Shown: positions 63,335-64,000 of the stretch, piece by piece
How the letters are laid out: every line of letters starts with the position of its first letter
Numbering within the stretch: position 1 is the first letter of the stretch
DNA from: Megascapheus bottae
Lineage: Eukaryota > Chordata > Mammalia > Rodentia > Geomyidae
Direction of reading: 5' to 3'
NCBI GenBank assembly: GCA_024803745.1
Contig: JANJXV010000016.1
Coordinates: 43,964,025-44,028,024 of the forward strand
DNA length: 64,000 nucleotides
Notes under the pieces: model-generated
What the model was told of the DNA's origin: nothing
Database searches by the model: none
The model's input: only the letters and a program-made list of their open reading frames with translations
Translations under genes and position numbers: made by a program

Positions 63335-64000
63335 TAGGAGCATTTCCAGTACCCATTTGTCTCCTGGCTGACTTCTGACCTTCCTACGCTAACCCTGTGA
63401 AGGAACAAAAGCATGGTGCTGTTACTAAATACTACAGGATGTGCTGATGTCTTGTCTTCCGTTCTGTGCCTCATCCCCAACACCACACACACTCGGCCAT
63501 CTGGTCTTCTTCAGCCCATCCTGGTCACGAACTGTTCTTTGATGCGACCTAGGAGAAAAGCTGGTTGGCTGTGCCCCAGGGCTCCTAATTCTCTTCTGTA
63601 ATATGCTCCTACCACTGGAAGCGCTTACTTTCCAATCAAATCCCAAGAGCACTTTTCAAGTTTTTTCTCATAGGTTTTTTTTTTCTTTCCCAAATCCTGT
63701 TAATTTGACCCGAAGGAATTAAGCCTTCTCACTTTCCAACACTTCCTCACTTTATTCTCCCGTCTTCCTTTTGGAGTCACACCCTTCCCAGGGCACAGAG
63801 GACACACCTGAACTCGGAGTAGCACAGCAAGGCTCTGAGAGGCAGCCATGAGGACCCGTCTGTCCTTCACGTCACGTAACACAGCCGACTCCTGTGCGGA
63901 CGCCCAGAGCCCTCAGCTTCTCTGCACTGGGGGCCCAACACATCAGGGAATCCAACAGCTGTGCATTTCCCTCGCTGCTCTCGTCATTGTCACTCCAGCC
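63335..64000. other. Unique noncoding sequence
   Basis: No repeat or gene recognised. Ends at the window edge inside ordinary unique DNA. Confidence 0.5.

Noticed and set aside
1..64000. CRISPR arrays, operons, prophage, plasmid or bacterial insertion sequences.
   Set aside because: All sequence hallmarks are mammalian (L1, MIR, SINEs, LTR, microsatellites); no spaced direct repeats of CRISPR type.
1..64000. tRNA, 5S, U6, 7SK or microRNA genes.
   Set aside because: tRNA-like text occurs only inside SINEs; no cloverleaf with intact anticodon arm, U6-like or other RNA signature was found by eye. Small hairpin precursors cannot be excluded without folding.

Overview
This window is nuclear DNA of a placental mammal, and I find no protein-coding exon, rRNA, tRNA or other RNA gene that I can support in it. 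It contains 5'-truncated LINE-1 copies, worn mammal-wide MIR and L2 fragments, at least ten SINE copies, one endogenous-retrovirus LTR and many long (AC)n/(GT)n microsatellites. The main SINE has a left half shaped like the rodent ID element (tRNA-derived) and a right half starting near GGCTCAAGTGGTAGAGCTCT. A second SINE type joins a B1 (7SL-like) left half to a relative of the same right half. From memory of the rodent SINE literature this dimer resembles the Geomyoidea elements (IDL-Geo type; kangaroo rats, pocket mice, gophers), with B1-dID relatives. I therefore infer a rodent, probably geomyoid; no database check was possible.

Layout. 1-9.8 kb: an L1 3' end at the left edge, another at about 2 kb, MIR/L2 fossils between 2.2 and 6.5 kb, then mostly unique sequence with a possible conserved noncoding block at 8.6-9.6 kb. 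9.8-21.2 kb: three SINEs, a long repeat-poor stretch (12-18 kb) and an alternating purine-pyrimidine tract at 18.9-19.2 kb. 21.66-22.28 kb: a solo LTR on the minus strand with TG...CA ends and a 6-bp target duplication, interrupted by a nested SINE and a (TC)41 tract. 22.3-34 kb: mostly unique, with a GC/CpG-richer patch at 27.9-28.3 kb that holds the longest open frame (247 codons, judged non-coding). 34.1-35.6 kb: a decayed L1 ORF2 3' part on the minus strand. 36-43.6 kb: short tandem repeats, a SINE with a probable target duplication, two L1 3'-UTR pieces, several microsatellites and a two-level minisatellite at 43.1-43.6 kb. 43.6-51.7 kb: unique, GC-rich. 51.7-58.2 kb: SINEs in both orientations, a very short and apparently young L1 insertion with an 18-bp duplication (54.8 kb), two (AC)n arrays, a 280-bp CpG-dense patch (57.3 kb) and a cluster of minus-strand SINE pieces. 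58.2-64 kb: AT-rich, repeat-poor sequence that looks like a store of regulatory elements, one MIR and one well-preserved SINE.

There is no operon or gene set to integrate. The window reads as an intergenic or deep intronic segment whose visible history is retrotransposition, tandem-repeat growth and a few repeat-free islands that may be regulatory. All open reading frames inspected look like chance frames, repeat translations or pieces of L1. The repeat-free islands are proposals from sequence texture only; alignment to other mammals would decide them. I did not find a previously undescribed biological system.
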